Assembly (NCBI RefSeq): GCF_032854445.1
Contig: NC_088305.1
Location: forward strand, 23,715,400 to 23,779,399
Direction of reading: 5' to 3'
Source of the DNA: Liolophura sinensis
Lineage: Eukaryota; Mollusca; Polyplacophora; Chitonida; Chitonidae
Length of the DNA: 64,000 nucleotides
Positions 23,801-36,400 of this stretch are shown here, piece by piece. How positions within the stretch are numbered: position 1 is the first letter of the stretch; each line of letters starts with the position of its first letter. The notes under the pieces were generated by a model that saw only the letters and a list, made by a program, of their open reading frames with translations, made no database searches and was not told where the DNA came from. Position numbers and translations under genes: made by a program.

Positions 23801-26800
23801 TTTCAGTAAGTATTAAATGAAATCCAAAAGTTGCAGGTGTGTGGCTTAAACTTGATTTTATGTAAATACTCTAATCTTGACCTTGCAACTGTCAATATTG
23901 CATATTGAAATAGAGAGATGTTTTCTAATCACATGACTTAGGAATTTACCAATCGAAATGAACAGTTACAAATGAATCTGGTGTTCATATTCGTTTCATT
24001 TGACGATTACCTTTGCAATGTTTATCCTCGCACGTGATGGTCAAATCGTAGTTACAGGTACACAGCTTACACCCGTCCTTGTACTGCTCGCCAGGTTTGT
24101 ATGTTTTGTCTCCAACTTTGCAAACTGAACAAGAATATGAACATCGTTAGTTTTATTGATATGCATACCTTAATTTTCATTTTGAAAAGCAAAAATCAGT
24201 ATTACATGTTAATATGCAGAGACGTTCTCTAATCACGAAACAGAGGAACATACGAACCAGTCCCTAATTTCTATTTAAGTAAGAAACTACAAGTAAGCCT
24301 GGTTTCCATATTCCCTTTATTTAACTTCTAAGTTTACCTTTACATCAGTCCTTGTACTGCTCACCAGGTTTGTATGTTGTGTCTCCCAATTTGCAAACTG
24401 ATATTGAAGATACATGTAAATGTCATCCGTTATATTCACATGTAAACCCTAATTTTGTTCTCAACATGCAGAAACTCAGTAGTGCATGCGCAGGTACTTT
24501 TATTTCAGGTTTACCTTTACAATGTTTGTCCTCGCACGTGACTGTCAAGTCGTATTTACAGGTACAAAGTTTACATCCGTCCTTGTACTGCTCACCAGGT
24601 TTGTATGCCTTGTCTCCCACTTTGCAAACTAAAACAGTAAGTATTAAATAAATGCAAAGGTTTGGAGGGGCGTGAATTAAATGGTTTCCGATATCTTTCT
24701 ATCTGATAGGAGAGAGGGCATTTATATCCAGAGCATATCCAAAGTACCAAATAATTTGGCTTCTCTGCAGCCCCAATTCGAAAAACTGACCGTTTGTAAT
24801 GAATGAAGAAATCATTTGTACAATGAACATATACATCCACTGAGTGAACGCACTATCTCCACTGATGACTTACCTTTACAATGTTTAATATCTTCGCACG
24901 TGACTGTCAAGTCGTAGTTACAGGTACACAGTTTACATCCGTCCTTGTACTGCTCAGCAGGTTTGTATGTCTTGTCTCCCACTTTGCAAACTGAAACAGC
25001 AAGTATTAAATAAATGCAGATTTTTGGAGGGGCGTGAATTAAATGGTTTCCGATATTTTTCTATCTGATAGGAAAGAGGGAATTTATATATTCAGAGCAT
25101 ATCCAAAGTACCAAATAATCTGGCTCCTCTGCAGCCACAATTCGAAAAACTGACCAGTTGTAATGAATGAGGAAATCATTTGTGCAATGAACATATACAT
25201 CCACTGAGTGAAAGCACCATCTCCATCGATGACTTACCTTTACAATGTTTAATATCTTCGCACGTGACTGTCAAGTCGTAGTTACAGGTACAAAGCTTAC
25301 ATCCTTCCTTGTACTGCTCACCAGGCTTAAATGTTTTATCTCCGACTTTACAAACTGAAAATGAAAATTCAGGTCGTGATTTTATGTAAATACTCAAATC
25401 TTGACCTTGAAACGCAAATGTCAGTATTGCATATTAATTAGAGAGATGTTCTCTAATCACCTGGCTTAGGCATTTGCCAATGTAAATGAACAGTTACAAA
25501 TAAATCTGGTGTTCATATTCGTTTCAATTGACTATTACCTTTGCAATCTTTATCCTCGCACGTGACTGTTAAGTCGTATTTACAGGTACAAAGCTTACAT
25601 CCGTCCTTGTACTGCTCACCAGGCTTGTATGTTTTGTCTCCAACTTTGCAAACTAAAACAGTAAGTATTAAATAAATGCAAAAATTTAGAGGTGCGTGAC
25701 TTAAATGGTTTGCGAATGCCCTTCTATCTGATAAGAGAGAGGGCATATCCAGAGCATACACAGAGTGCCAAATAATACAAATTCCATTGTACATGCATTG
25801 TTCAAATGCATACGCCAGTTTTGTTCTTCGATTACCACGCATAAGAAAGCACCAGTCAGTCCGTAATTTCCATTTAAAAGAACTAATATATTATTTTACA
25901 AATGAATCTGGCATTCACCGACGTTTCATTTGAAAATTATCGTTGAGTTGTCATTCATCCTCACCTTTGCAATGCTTATCCTCGCACGTGACCGTCAGGT
26001 CGTAGTTACAGGTACAAAGTTTACATCCGTCCTTATACTGCTCACCAGGTTTGTATGTTTTGTCTCCAACTTTGCATACTAAAACATCGTAGAAAAACAC
26101 CAATAATCTGATGGGAAATTTGCACCGCATGAAAAATCAGGGAAATCATTACATCCTGTCCTATCCAGGTGTGATGAAAAAAAAAACTAACATTCAGATC
26201 GCAGAACGTTGATAGCAGCAGAATTGACTGAAGTTGTCAGAATTATTTCATGAGATATTTGGATATTCAATGAAAACCATAGTCTCATAAAAACTGTTAT
26301 TCCCTGATTATTGATGTAGGCCTATACTTGAGCTCGTTTGATGCGCAGGTAAATGCGAAGAGCTCATTTTATCGAACACAAAGGGAAATGTTCATGAAGA
26401 CCTGGTTTAAATATAAACATGGTCATTTTATGATCATGTACATGGGAAGGTTTGCCAGGAACGTGCGGATGGTCGTGGGTTTCCACTGGGCTCCGTCCGG
26501 TTTCCTCCCACAATAATGCTGGCCGTCGCCGTATAAATGAAATATTCTTTATATGTATATAAAAAAACACCAATCAAATAAATACAATAAATAAATTTTA
26601 TGATCAGTTTGCTTGTAGTTTTACCTTTGCAATGTTTCTCTTCACATTTGACTGTCAAGTCGTATCTACAGGTGCAAAGCTTACATCCGTCCTTGTACTG
26701 CTCACCAGGTTTGTATGTTTTGTCTCCAACTTTGCAAACTAGAAGTTGAAAACCAAATTTCAGAGATGTGTTATTTGGAGGCAAATTCATTTCTAAGAAC

Positions 26801-29800
26801 TTAATGTTTAATGCACAGATTTTGACACTTCTCAGTTTCGTTTTCATACCAAATCGTTAGTGTAAACTGTGCAAAATCAGCTTAATCTTAATTACTGTAC
26901 AGCGTCAATGAAACGTTAAATTAGATAATCGTCTTGTATACCTCAAATCTATACCGAAAAACGACATGATGTTGGTGTTATGGACATTGTGGTATCCTGA
27001 CCTTTGCAGTCCTTATCTTCGCACGTGACTGTCAAGTCGTAGTTACAGGTACACAGCTTACATCCGTCCTTGTACTGCTCACCAGGTTTGTATGTTTTGT
27101 CTCCCACTTTGCAAACTAAAAATGGAAAAGTAAATTTCAGAGATGTGTTATGTGGAGCATCCCACTTTGCAAACTGAAAATGATGAATCGCGCGATATGC
27201 GGAAACTAAAATCATCCAAAAAAGAAGTATGAACTAGCCAAATATCTAGATCACAGTCGTGTACAAGACACTTTGTTATACTTTTACTTTTTTCTGATAT
27301 TATACAACAATTTCAATCGGATTCAAAGAGCTCTTTTATAAGAAGGTAAACGACCCTTTCTTCCAGGTCGACTGACAAACTGCTCACAGTGACAGATCGT
27401 ATGCGAAATGGCGCAAGGGTTTTCCCGGTATGCGGTTGAACATGTTATGTAGGCCAAGCTAAAATATTCGTTTCTATCCATCAGCCTACTGTGTGTCGTT
27501 AAATACATAGGATAATAGCCGCCTAATGTTGGTATTTGAAACAAGTTTTGTCTTAAGAATTATTCCGTGAATATATGACGGTATTTAATAGACTTTTATT
27601 ACGACGCTAAACTGAACAAAACAGCCCCCTTTCTCCATGTAACTGTACGATATGATGTTAGCCGAAGTAAATGGCGTTGAGCTTTCATTGGAAGAATGCT
27701 GTGTGTATAATCTGTATAGGTTTAAAATAATATATTTAAACTTATCTAACAAATAGCTTGACATTATATGAAGGAATATAAACAAATTTTCCTGTGTGGG
27801 TCAAGTTCACCCCCCCCCTCCCTTCCATTACCTCACTTTGTTAAACTCTAAAAAAAAGTAAGCAATTATAGGAATTGAACTCATTATCCTAAATAAATTT
27901 TTTTTTCGATTTATAAAAATATGATTGCGTGAATCAACACGATACTTTGTTATGGCTTACTACTCCCTAACTAGACACCAAATGTGTGGAAATGATTTTG
28001 GTTCACGTAATCATATTTTTATTATGAAGAGAATCCTCTCAGGAAAATGCATTAAGAAAAGCTAACTGTACATTTGCCTTTTGATAAAAAAAGGTGTAAA
28101 TCCCATTACTCCAATTTTCCACACACATGTTGTTCAGTAATTGCACTTCTTTTTCAAGTATGTTTTATTTATTTTGTCTGCATGAAAAACATTACACCTC
28201 ACCCCTGCACCAAAGTGGGACGAGGTCCTTTATCGTGAAAAAGTTTAAAACGTATATAAGGCACAGTTAATAGGGAACAGTAAACAATTGGTAAAGAAAC
28301 AAACACAAATCAAATAAATAGGTTGACCTTAGCTGGAGGTAGGTGCACATTCCTAATTTCCGGAAACAATACACGTGAATGCAATAAGATCAACATTTAC
28401 AAAAGCCTAGGAATCTTCAGCTTTTGATTCTCACCTTTGCAGTGTTTATCTTCGCACGAGACGGTTAAATCGTCTTTACAGGTGCAAAGCTTACATCCGT
28501 CCTTATAAGTCTCGCCGGGCTTGTACGTTTTGTCTCCGACTTTGCAAACTGAAAATAAAGACGCATTTTTTTCTCAGATCATTCATATGCATACCGTATT
28601 TCTATTCTCTTTACTGTCCGGAGAGTTACTGTGTAAAACCATTTATGTTACGGTATTGTTGTCATCAACAAGAAATATTCCTCGTATTCTATTCTGTGCA
28701 GTATTTATGGAGATATGGCCAGACTGCTATCCAGATTGCTATTTGAGGCGCCCTCTGGTGTTAAAATCGGGAATTAATGGCATCACGTGATAGCCCGCAT
28801 TAAGTGTCATTAATGTACCAAGTATGATGTCTGTAGGTGCAGTATTAATGGAGACATGGGCCAGACAGCTATTCAGATTGCTATTCACAGAAGCGCCCCC
28901 TGGTGTTAGAATCGAGAATTATTGGCTTCACGTGATAGCCCGCATTAAGTATCATTAACGTACCAAATAAAATGTCTGTAGGTGCAGTATTGGTGGAGAT
29001 ATAGCCTAATATGCTATTTATAGAAATAATTCCCGTAGAATGGCTAACATTCAACTGCGAACAGCACAACAGTTATTTCAGGTACATATATAGATGTTTT
29101 AAAGCAGGTATTAAAACTTTAACAACGTCAGTTATTCTCTGTAATTTCTTTAGATAAAATTCGACGAGTTGTTAAATTTCAGTCACGGAAGATACGTATA
29201 GTTTCAAAGAACATATGCAGAACAATTTTGCAAACGAGTACGAATCAATCTTGTGAAACTGACAATTTGAAAGCGGTGGAGAAATGTATCATAGATTGTG
29301 ATTTCCTTATGCCTCATTTGAAAGCTAGGCTTATTTTTCTTTTTAGCTGAACTCCTTACAATCCACTTTGTCAACTCCCACTTAATGTCGTGTCTGTATT
29401 AGGTTGGTTAATACCTCTGCAGTCTTTGTCTTCGCACGTGACTGTCAGGTCGTAGTTACAGGTACACAGCTTACATCCGTCCTTGTACTGCTCACCAGGT
29501 TTGTATGTTTTGTCTCCCACTTTGCAAACTAAAAATGGAAAAGCAAATTTCAGAGACGTGTTATTTGGAGCAAATTCATTTTCAAGATCTTGTGTGTTTA
29601 GTGCACAAATTTTGAATAACACTGTTGTTTTAATACTTTCACCTGCGGCCAAGCTCTTTTTAATAAGAGGCACAATAAATGAATGAATGGAACGTAAAGA
29701 TAAGTCGGCAATACTGCAATCGTACATGTGGAATAAAAGTTACAATATACAGACTGACAAGATGATTGATTGAGTACCTGACTGAATAATTGGTCTTTTT

Positions 29801-30398
29801 TCTGCCACACACAAACTGACGGACGGTAATGTAAGTTGTGTTTAACACTCAAAATTGTAATCTGTTAATTTTAACAGAAAGTCTGTTGTCTGAGTGATGA
29901 TAGAATGTATTCTGTTATTATAACACAATATTCTGTCATATTCAACATAATATTCTGTTAATCTAATAGAATTTTATGGTTGAATTAATAGAATATGTGT
30001 GTTATATTTGACGGAACAATCTGCTATAATAACAGAATACATTCCAGCATCACTCAGACAACTGACTTTCTGCTGAATTTAACAAATTAATTTTTTGAGT
30101 GAATCATGAGCATGAGGGCGAAAATGGCCACACAAACGCCCTCTGCCACTCACACCAGCATCGCTATTCGCTATGAAAGGTGCTTTAGTCGGCAGCTCTT
30201 ATTCCCTACATCCAAACGCCTGAGCACTGTGATATAGGCGAAACTCACCCTTGACCACCGTGGTAAACATCAATCAATCAGTCAAAAGGGAAAGTCTGTC
30301 AGCAACCTGCAAATGGTCGTGGGTTTCCCCCCACCGTAATGTTGGCTGCCGTCGTATAAGTGAAATATTCTTAAGTACGGCGTAAAACACCAATCAAA

Positions 30399-30433
<35 letters not shown>

Positions 30434-33400
30434 ATCAGTCAGTCACTCAACTGACTCAGCTTCGCTATGTACTGGAGAAAGGCGCAGGCTTACGATACCA
30501 TTCTGCTAGTGAAGTATCATCGGTAGACCGACCTTTTTCTTCACATTTGTCGCACGTAATAGACGAGTCGTCGTTGCACTTGCATTTCTTGCAGCCATCA
30601 TTGAACGTCTCGTCAGGTTTATAGGCCCTCAAGCCGAATACGCATACTGAAATATGAATATAAATATACTGTGTCATTGTATTTATTCGGTTGATTAGCA
30701 TTTTACGCCGTACTCAAGAATATTTCACTTATACGACGGCGGCCAGCATTATAGTGGGAGGAAACCGGGCAGAGCCCGGCAGAATCCCACGGCCATTTGT
30801 AGGTTGCTGCAAGACCATCCCACTTACGGCCGGAGTGGAAGCCAGCATAGGCTGGACTTGAACTCACAGCTACAGCATTGATGGGCGGTTCCTGAGTCAT
30901 TGCGTCGCGCTGGCGTGCTAATCCCGTCAACCACGGAGGACTGTGTCATTTTAACAAAATGTGTATGTAGTCAATTTTCTGCATTGAGGGTAAATGGTTG
31001 TTCTGTATACAAGTTTACAAATGATAGATAATATGTAAAAAATGTTGTGGAGCGTAATAATAGTAATTCATCGATGCATTTGGGACAAGGAAATGGATTG
31101 CTTTTTTTACTTCCTTTTTGAAAATAAAACATGTAACTTCCGTTCTTGTTTTACAGTTCAGCTCCTTCAAAACTGTCTCTGCTTTTGAAATGTCTGTTCT
31201 ACTGTGAAGACACTTCTTTTAATGACAAAAAACATTGCTGGATTGGAAAATGGTATGTACAACAATGTAGTTAGTCTTCAAAGCTCATCGAACCATCTCC
31301 CGGTAGATGGCGTGAGCGTCACTGTAACAACATGTTACTGGCTAATCTGTCGACTGACCTGGTGCGCACGAGCTGGTATCACACGTGATCTTGTCGCCGT
31401 CACATTTGCACTTCTTACAGCCGTAGTAAAAGTGTTCACCGTTTTTCAACTTCAAGCCCTTGTAATCGCAACCTGTCATTAAAAGACAGAAAGAAAATGA
31501 GTCGGGCAAAACCCATAAACTTTAAAAAGAAAATACACAAAACACAAGTCATTACCATTAGAAACACGACTTAAACCTCCCAAATGAAATGGATTGAATT
31601 CTAAAGTGGTCCCTGGTGACGTCACGTGTGATTTATCTCCTATGACATTTGGCTACTCAGACTGGTCTTGTGAAAAGCAGTATGCAATGCATTCTGAATG
31701 AGACATCATTGTTACGAGCAGAAAAGCAAAACATCGTCCATAAAGCCCACATCAGAAATCATTTAATTTTGAATGCATTTAATTTTATAAGCCTGGTAGT
31801 ATCTTACACATAGCTCAATTTTTTGGACTTTATACACTTTCTTAGTTCTTTGAAGGTTTGTGTTATACGTCTGTTTGGGAATTGGTCTTGCAATTATTGG
31901 AACGTCCTTTTCGGTTGACGGCTTTGACGGGTTACCGATCTGTCTATTCACAATGACTCAACATTAAAGTGTATATATAGTCAAAAATAATGTGCGCCTG
32001 AAACAAAAGGCAAGAGAACTCTGAAATTTTGAAACTGAAAATTCCACTCAGAAATTATTTCGTACTATGAGTTTTAAGACATGTGTCGCAAACTGTTCAC
32101 ACTATTTCAAGCGCATTTTAAAGTCCACTGAAAGTCACCTGAATGTCCCAAAGGTAGTTCACCAATTACGATAACACAGAAAAGGGCTACTTTCAGAATG
32201 ATCTATAGAGAAATTCTTACAGTAGAGAAATTGTTACAGTAAAGAAATTGTTACAGTTGAGAAGTTATTATGAAGAAGGTGATGTGACGTCACATAAATT
32301 TGATATGATCCGAAAAGGCCAGTTTTTTTTATCCTACCATAAATCCATTATATGGTGTAAAACAAAATTCAAAAAAAAAAAATTAATGAAATCCATTATA
32401 TGGTGTAAAACACAATTCAAAAAAAAAATTAATGAAAAGTTTTGGTGTGTTCTCCAGCGCTTTGAATGACACTCACATCATCACATCGTTTACACTAGCT
32501 TTATGAAAAACTGAATCAAGTAAACCCATTAGCAAAGTTAGAAGATTCAAAAGGATAAAAATAATGTCCTAATCATATGTAGCTTGCATTTTAGAGCAGA
32601 GAGTGAAGTATATGGTATTATTTCATTCTTCGTAATTATTGTATGTTATCTTGTAAGTTACACATGGCAACATGTTCTAATCTCACCTTTACAGTATTTA
32701 TCGTCGCACGTGACCGTCAAGTCGTAGTTACAGGTACATAGCTTACATCCGTCCTTGTACTTCTCACCAGGTTTGTATGTTTTGTCGTCGACTTTGCAAA
32801 CTAAAAGTGGAAAAGCAATTTCAGAGGTATGTTATTTATCCAACCTTACAGACTGAAAGTTTCGACAATTTATACCACAAGCAAATGACATTTTGGCTAA
32901 TACAGTTTGTCGGAGAAGACAATGGATATCACAGAATGGGTTTTTTTAAGTATGTTTCAGGATTAGTTAAACGTCTGGTAACAAAATATAAAGCATAACC
33001 CAGATAAAACAGATACATTGTACTGTATTCCTTATCCTCACCTTTGCAGTGTTTATCCTCGCACGTGACTGACAGATTGTAGTTACAGGTACAAAGCTTA
33101 CACCCGTCCTTGTACTGCTCACCAGGTTTGTATGTTTTGTCTCCAACTTTGCAAACTACAAATAGAAAAGCAAATTTCAGTAAGTATTAAATGAAATCCA
33201 AAAGTTGCAGGTGTGTGGCTTAAACTTGATTGTATGTAAATGCTCTAATCTTGACCTTGCAACTGTCAGTATTGCATATTAATATAGAAAGATGTTCTCT
33301 AATCACATGACTTAGGAATTTACCAATCGAAATGAACAGATACAAATGAATCCGGTATTCATATTCGTTTCATTTGACGATTACCTTTGCAATGTTTATC

Positions 33401-36400
33401 CTCGCACGTGACTGTCAAGTCGTATTTACAGGTACAAAGCTTACATCCGTCCTTGTACTGCTCACCAGGTTTGTATGTTTTGTCTCCGACTTTGCAAACT
33501 GAAAACAGTAAGTATTAAATGAAGTGCAAAGGTTCCTGGTGCGTGACTTCAATGGTTTGCGAATGTCTTTCCATCTGACAGGAGAGAGAGCATATCCACA
33601 GCACCAAATAATTTGGCTTCTCTGCAGCCACAATTTGAAGAACTGATCGGTTGTAATGAATGAGGAAATCAGTTGTACGATGAACATAGTCAGGATGTAC
33701 TTACATCCACTGAGTGAGAGCATCATCTCTATTGATGTCTTACCTTTACAATGTTTAATATCTTCGCACGTGACTGTCAAGTCGTAGTTACAGGTACAAA
33801 GCTTACATCCGTCCTTGTATTGCTCACCAGGCTTAAATGTTTTATCGCCGACTTTACAAACTGAAAATGAAAATTCAGGTCGTGATTTTATGTAAGTACT
33901 CTAATGTTGACCTTGAAACGCAAATGTCAGCATTGCATATCAATATAGAGAGATGTTCTCTAATCACATGGCTTAGGAATTTACCAGTCTAAATGAACAG
34001 TTACAAATGAATCTGATGTTCATATTCGTTTCATTTGACGATTACCTTTGCAATCTTTATCCTCGCACGTGACTGTCAGGTCGTATTTACAGGTACACAG
34101 CTTACATCCGTCCTTGTACTGCTCACCAGGTTTGTATGTTTTGTCTCCCACTTTGCAAACTAAAACAGTAAGTAGTAAATAAGATTTAGAGGTGCGTGAC
34201 TTAAATGGTTTGCGAAAGTCCTTCTATCTGATAGGAGAGAGGGCATATCCAAAGCATACGCAGAGTGCCAAATAATACAAATTCCATTGTACATGCATTG
34301 TTCAAATGCATACGCCAATTTTGTTCTCTGATTACCACGCATAAGAAAGCACCAGTCCGTCCGTAATTTCCATTTAAAAGAACTAATATGTTATTTTACC
34401 AATGAATCTGGCAAATGAATCAAACTAAAACAGTAAGCATTAAATAAAATGCAAAGGTTGCAGGTGGGCGATTTAAATGGTTTGTGAATGTCTTTCTATC
34501 TGACCCGAGAGGGTACATATCAAGAGCATATCCACAGCACCAAATAATTTGGCTTCTCTGCAGCCACAATTTGAAGGACTGACCGGTTGTAATGAATGAG
34601 GAAATCAGTTGTACGATGAACATAGTCAGGATGTACTTACATCCACTGAGTGAGAGCATCATCTCTATTGATGTCTTACCTTTACAATGTTTAATATCTT
34701 CGCACGTGACTGTCAAGTCGTAGTTACAGGTACAAAGCTTACATCCGTCCTTGTACTGCTCACCAGGCTTAAATGTTTTATCGCCGACTTTACAAACTGA
34801 AAATGAAAATTCAGGTCGTGATTTTAAATAAATACTCTAATGTTGACCTTGAAACGCAAATGTCAGCATTGCATATCAATATAGAGAGATGTTCTCTAAT
34901 CACATGGCTTAGGAATTTACCAGTCTAAATGAACAGTTACAAATGAATCTGGTGTTCATATTCGTTTCATTTGACGATTACCTTTGCAATCTTTATCCTC
35001 GCACGTGACTGTCAGGTCGTATTTACAGGTACACAGCTTACATCCGTCCTTGTACTGCTCACCAGGTTTGTATGTTTTGTCTCCCACTTTGCAAACTAAA
35101 ACAGTAAGTAGTAAATAAGATTTAGAGGTGCGTGACTTAAATGGTTTGCGAATGTCCTTCTATCTGATAGGAGAGAGGGCATATCCAAAGCATACGCAGA
35201 GTGCCAAATAATACAAATTCCATTGTACATGCATTGTTCAAATGCATACGCCAATTTTGTTCTCTGATTACCACGCATAAGAAAGCACCAGTCCGTCCGT
35301 AATTTCCATTTAAAAGAACTAATATATTATTTTACAAATGAATCTGGCAAATGAATCAAACTAAAACAGTAAGCATTAAATAAAATGCAAAAGTTGCAGG
35401 TGGGCGACTTAAATGGTTTGTGAATGTCTTTCTATCTGACCCGAGAGGGTACATATCAAGAGCATATCCACAGCACCAAATAATTTGGCTTCTCTGCAGC
35501 CACAATTTGAAGAACTGACCGGTTGTAATGAATGAGGAAATCAGTTGTACGATGAACATAGTCAGGATGTACTTACATCCACTGAGTGAGAGCATCATCT
35601 CTATTGATGTCTTACCTTTACAATGTTTAATATCTTCGCACGTGACTGTCAAGTCGTAGTTACAGGTACAAAGCTTACATCCGTCCTTGTACTGTTCACC
35701 AGGTTTGTATGCTATGTCTCCAACTTTGCAAACTGAAACACCCGAGAAAACACACCCATGTCACCGAAAAATCATTACATCCATTTCCTGTCCCAATATG
35801 ATAAAGAAATTAATAATCGGAACAGTCAGAATTAAATGAAGCTGAAATACCATTCTTCTAGATCAAAGCGCGAAAATTTCCCACGAGATACACGTTTTCA
35901 TCTTTAGGCCTACCTCTGCAACGCAATGAACACGTGACTGTCAGGTCGTAGTTACAGGTACAAAGCTTACATCCGTCTTTGTACTGCTCTCCACGTTTGT
36001 ATGTCTTGTCTCCCACTTTGCAAACTGAAATTATTTTTTTTACATCTGTACTATCATTTATAGTAGAAAATGAGTTTTAAGTTTACCGGAAATTGTTAAT
36101 TGGATAAAAAAAATTTCTATGGAGATTTTTTCATAAACAAAACTACAAAATCTGTTTTTGAATTGTCGCTCTGTAGGTGAAAATCTAACAATTGCCCGTC
36201 CCCATACACCACCCCAGCCTCTCCCCATCAAATAATTCGTGTACGACAATTTCATGAATACGATCATCCTTACCTTTGCAGTGTTTGTCCTCGCACGTGA
36301 CTGTCAAGTCTTTGTTACAGGTGCAAAGCTTACATCCGTCCTTGTACTGCTCACCAGGCTTGTATGTTTTGTCTCCCACTTTGCAAACTGAGAGTTGAAT

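Larger units (their letters stand above)
23095..23949 (-). repeat. 285-bp exon-plus-intron triplication
   Basis: Exons 46, 45 and 44 start exactly 285 bp apart with nearly identical introns; the third unit diverges past exon 44, so the right edge is approximate. The intron after exon 47 shares part of the unit. Confidence 0.85.
33744..35615 (-). repeat. Two tandem 936-bp units, two exons each
   Basis: Exon starts 33744, 34680 and 35616 are spaced exactly 936 bp, as are 34046 and 34982. Intron sequence between them is nearly identical, including a shared 60-codon spurious ORF at 34160 and 35096. A recent segmental duplication. Confidence 0.93.
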
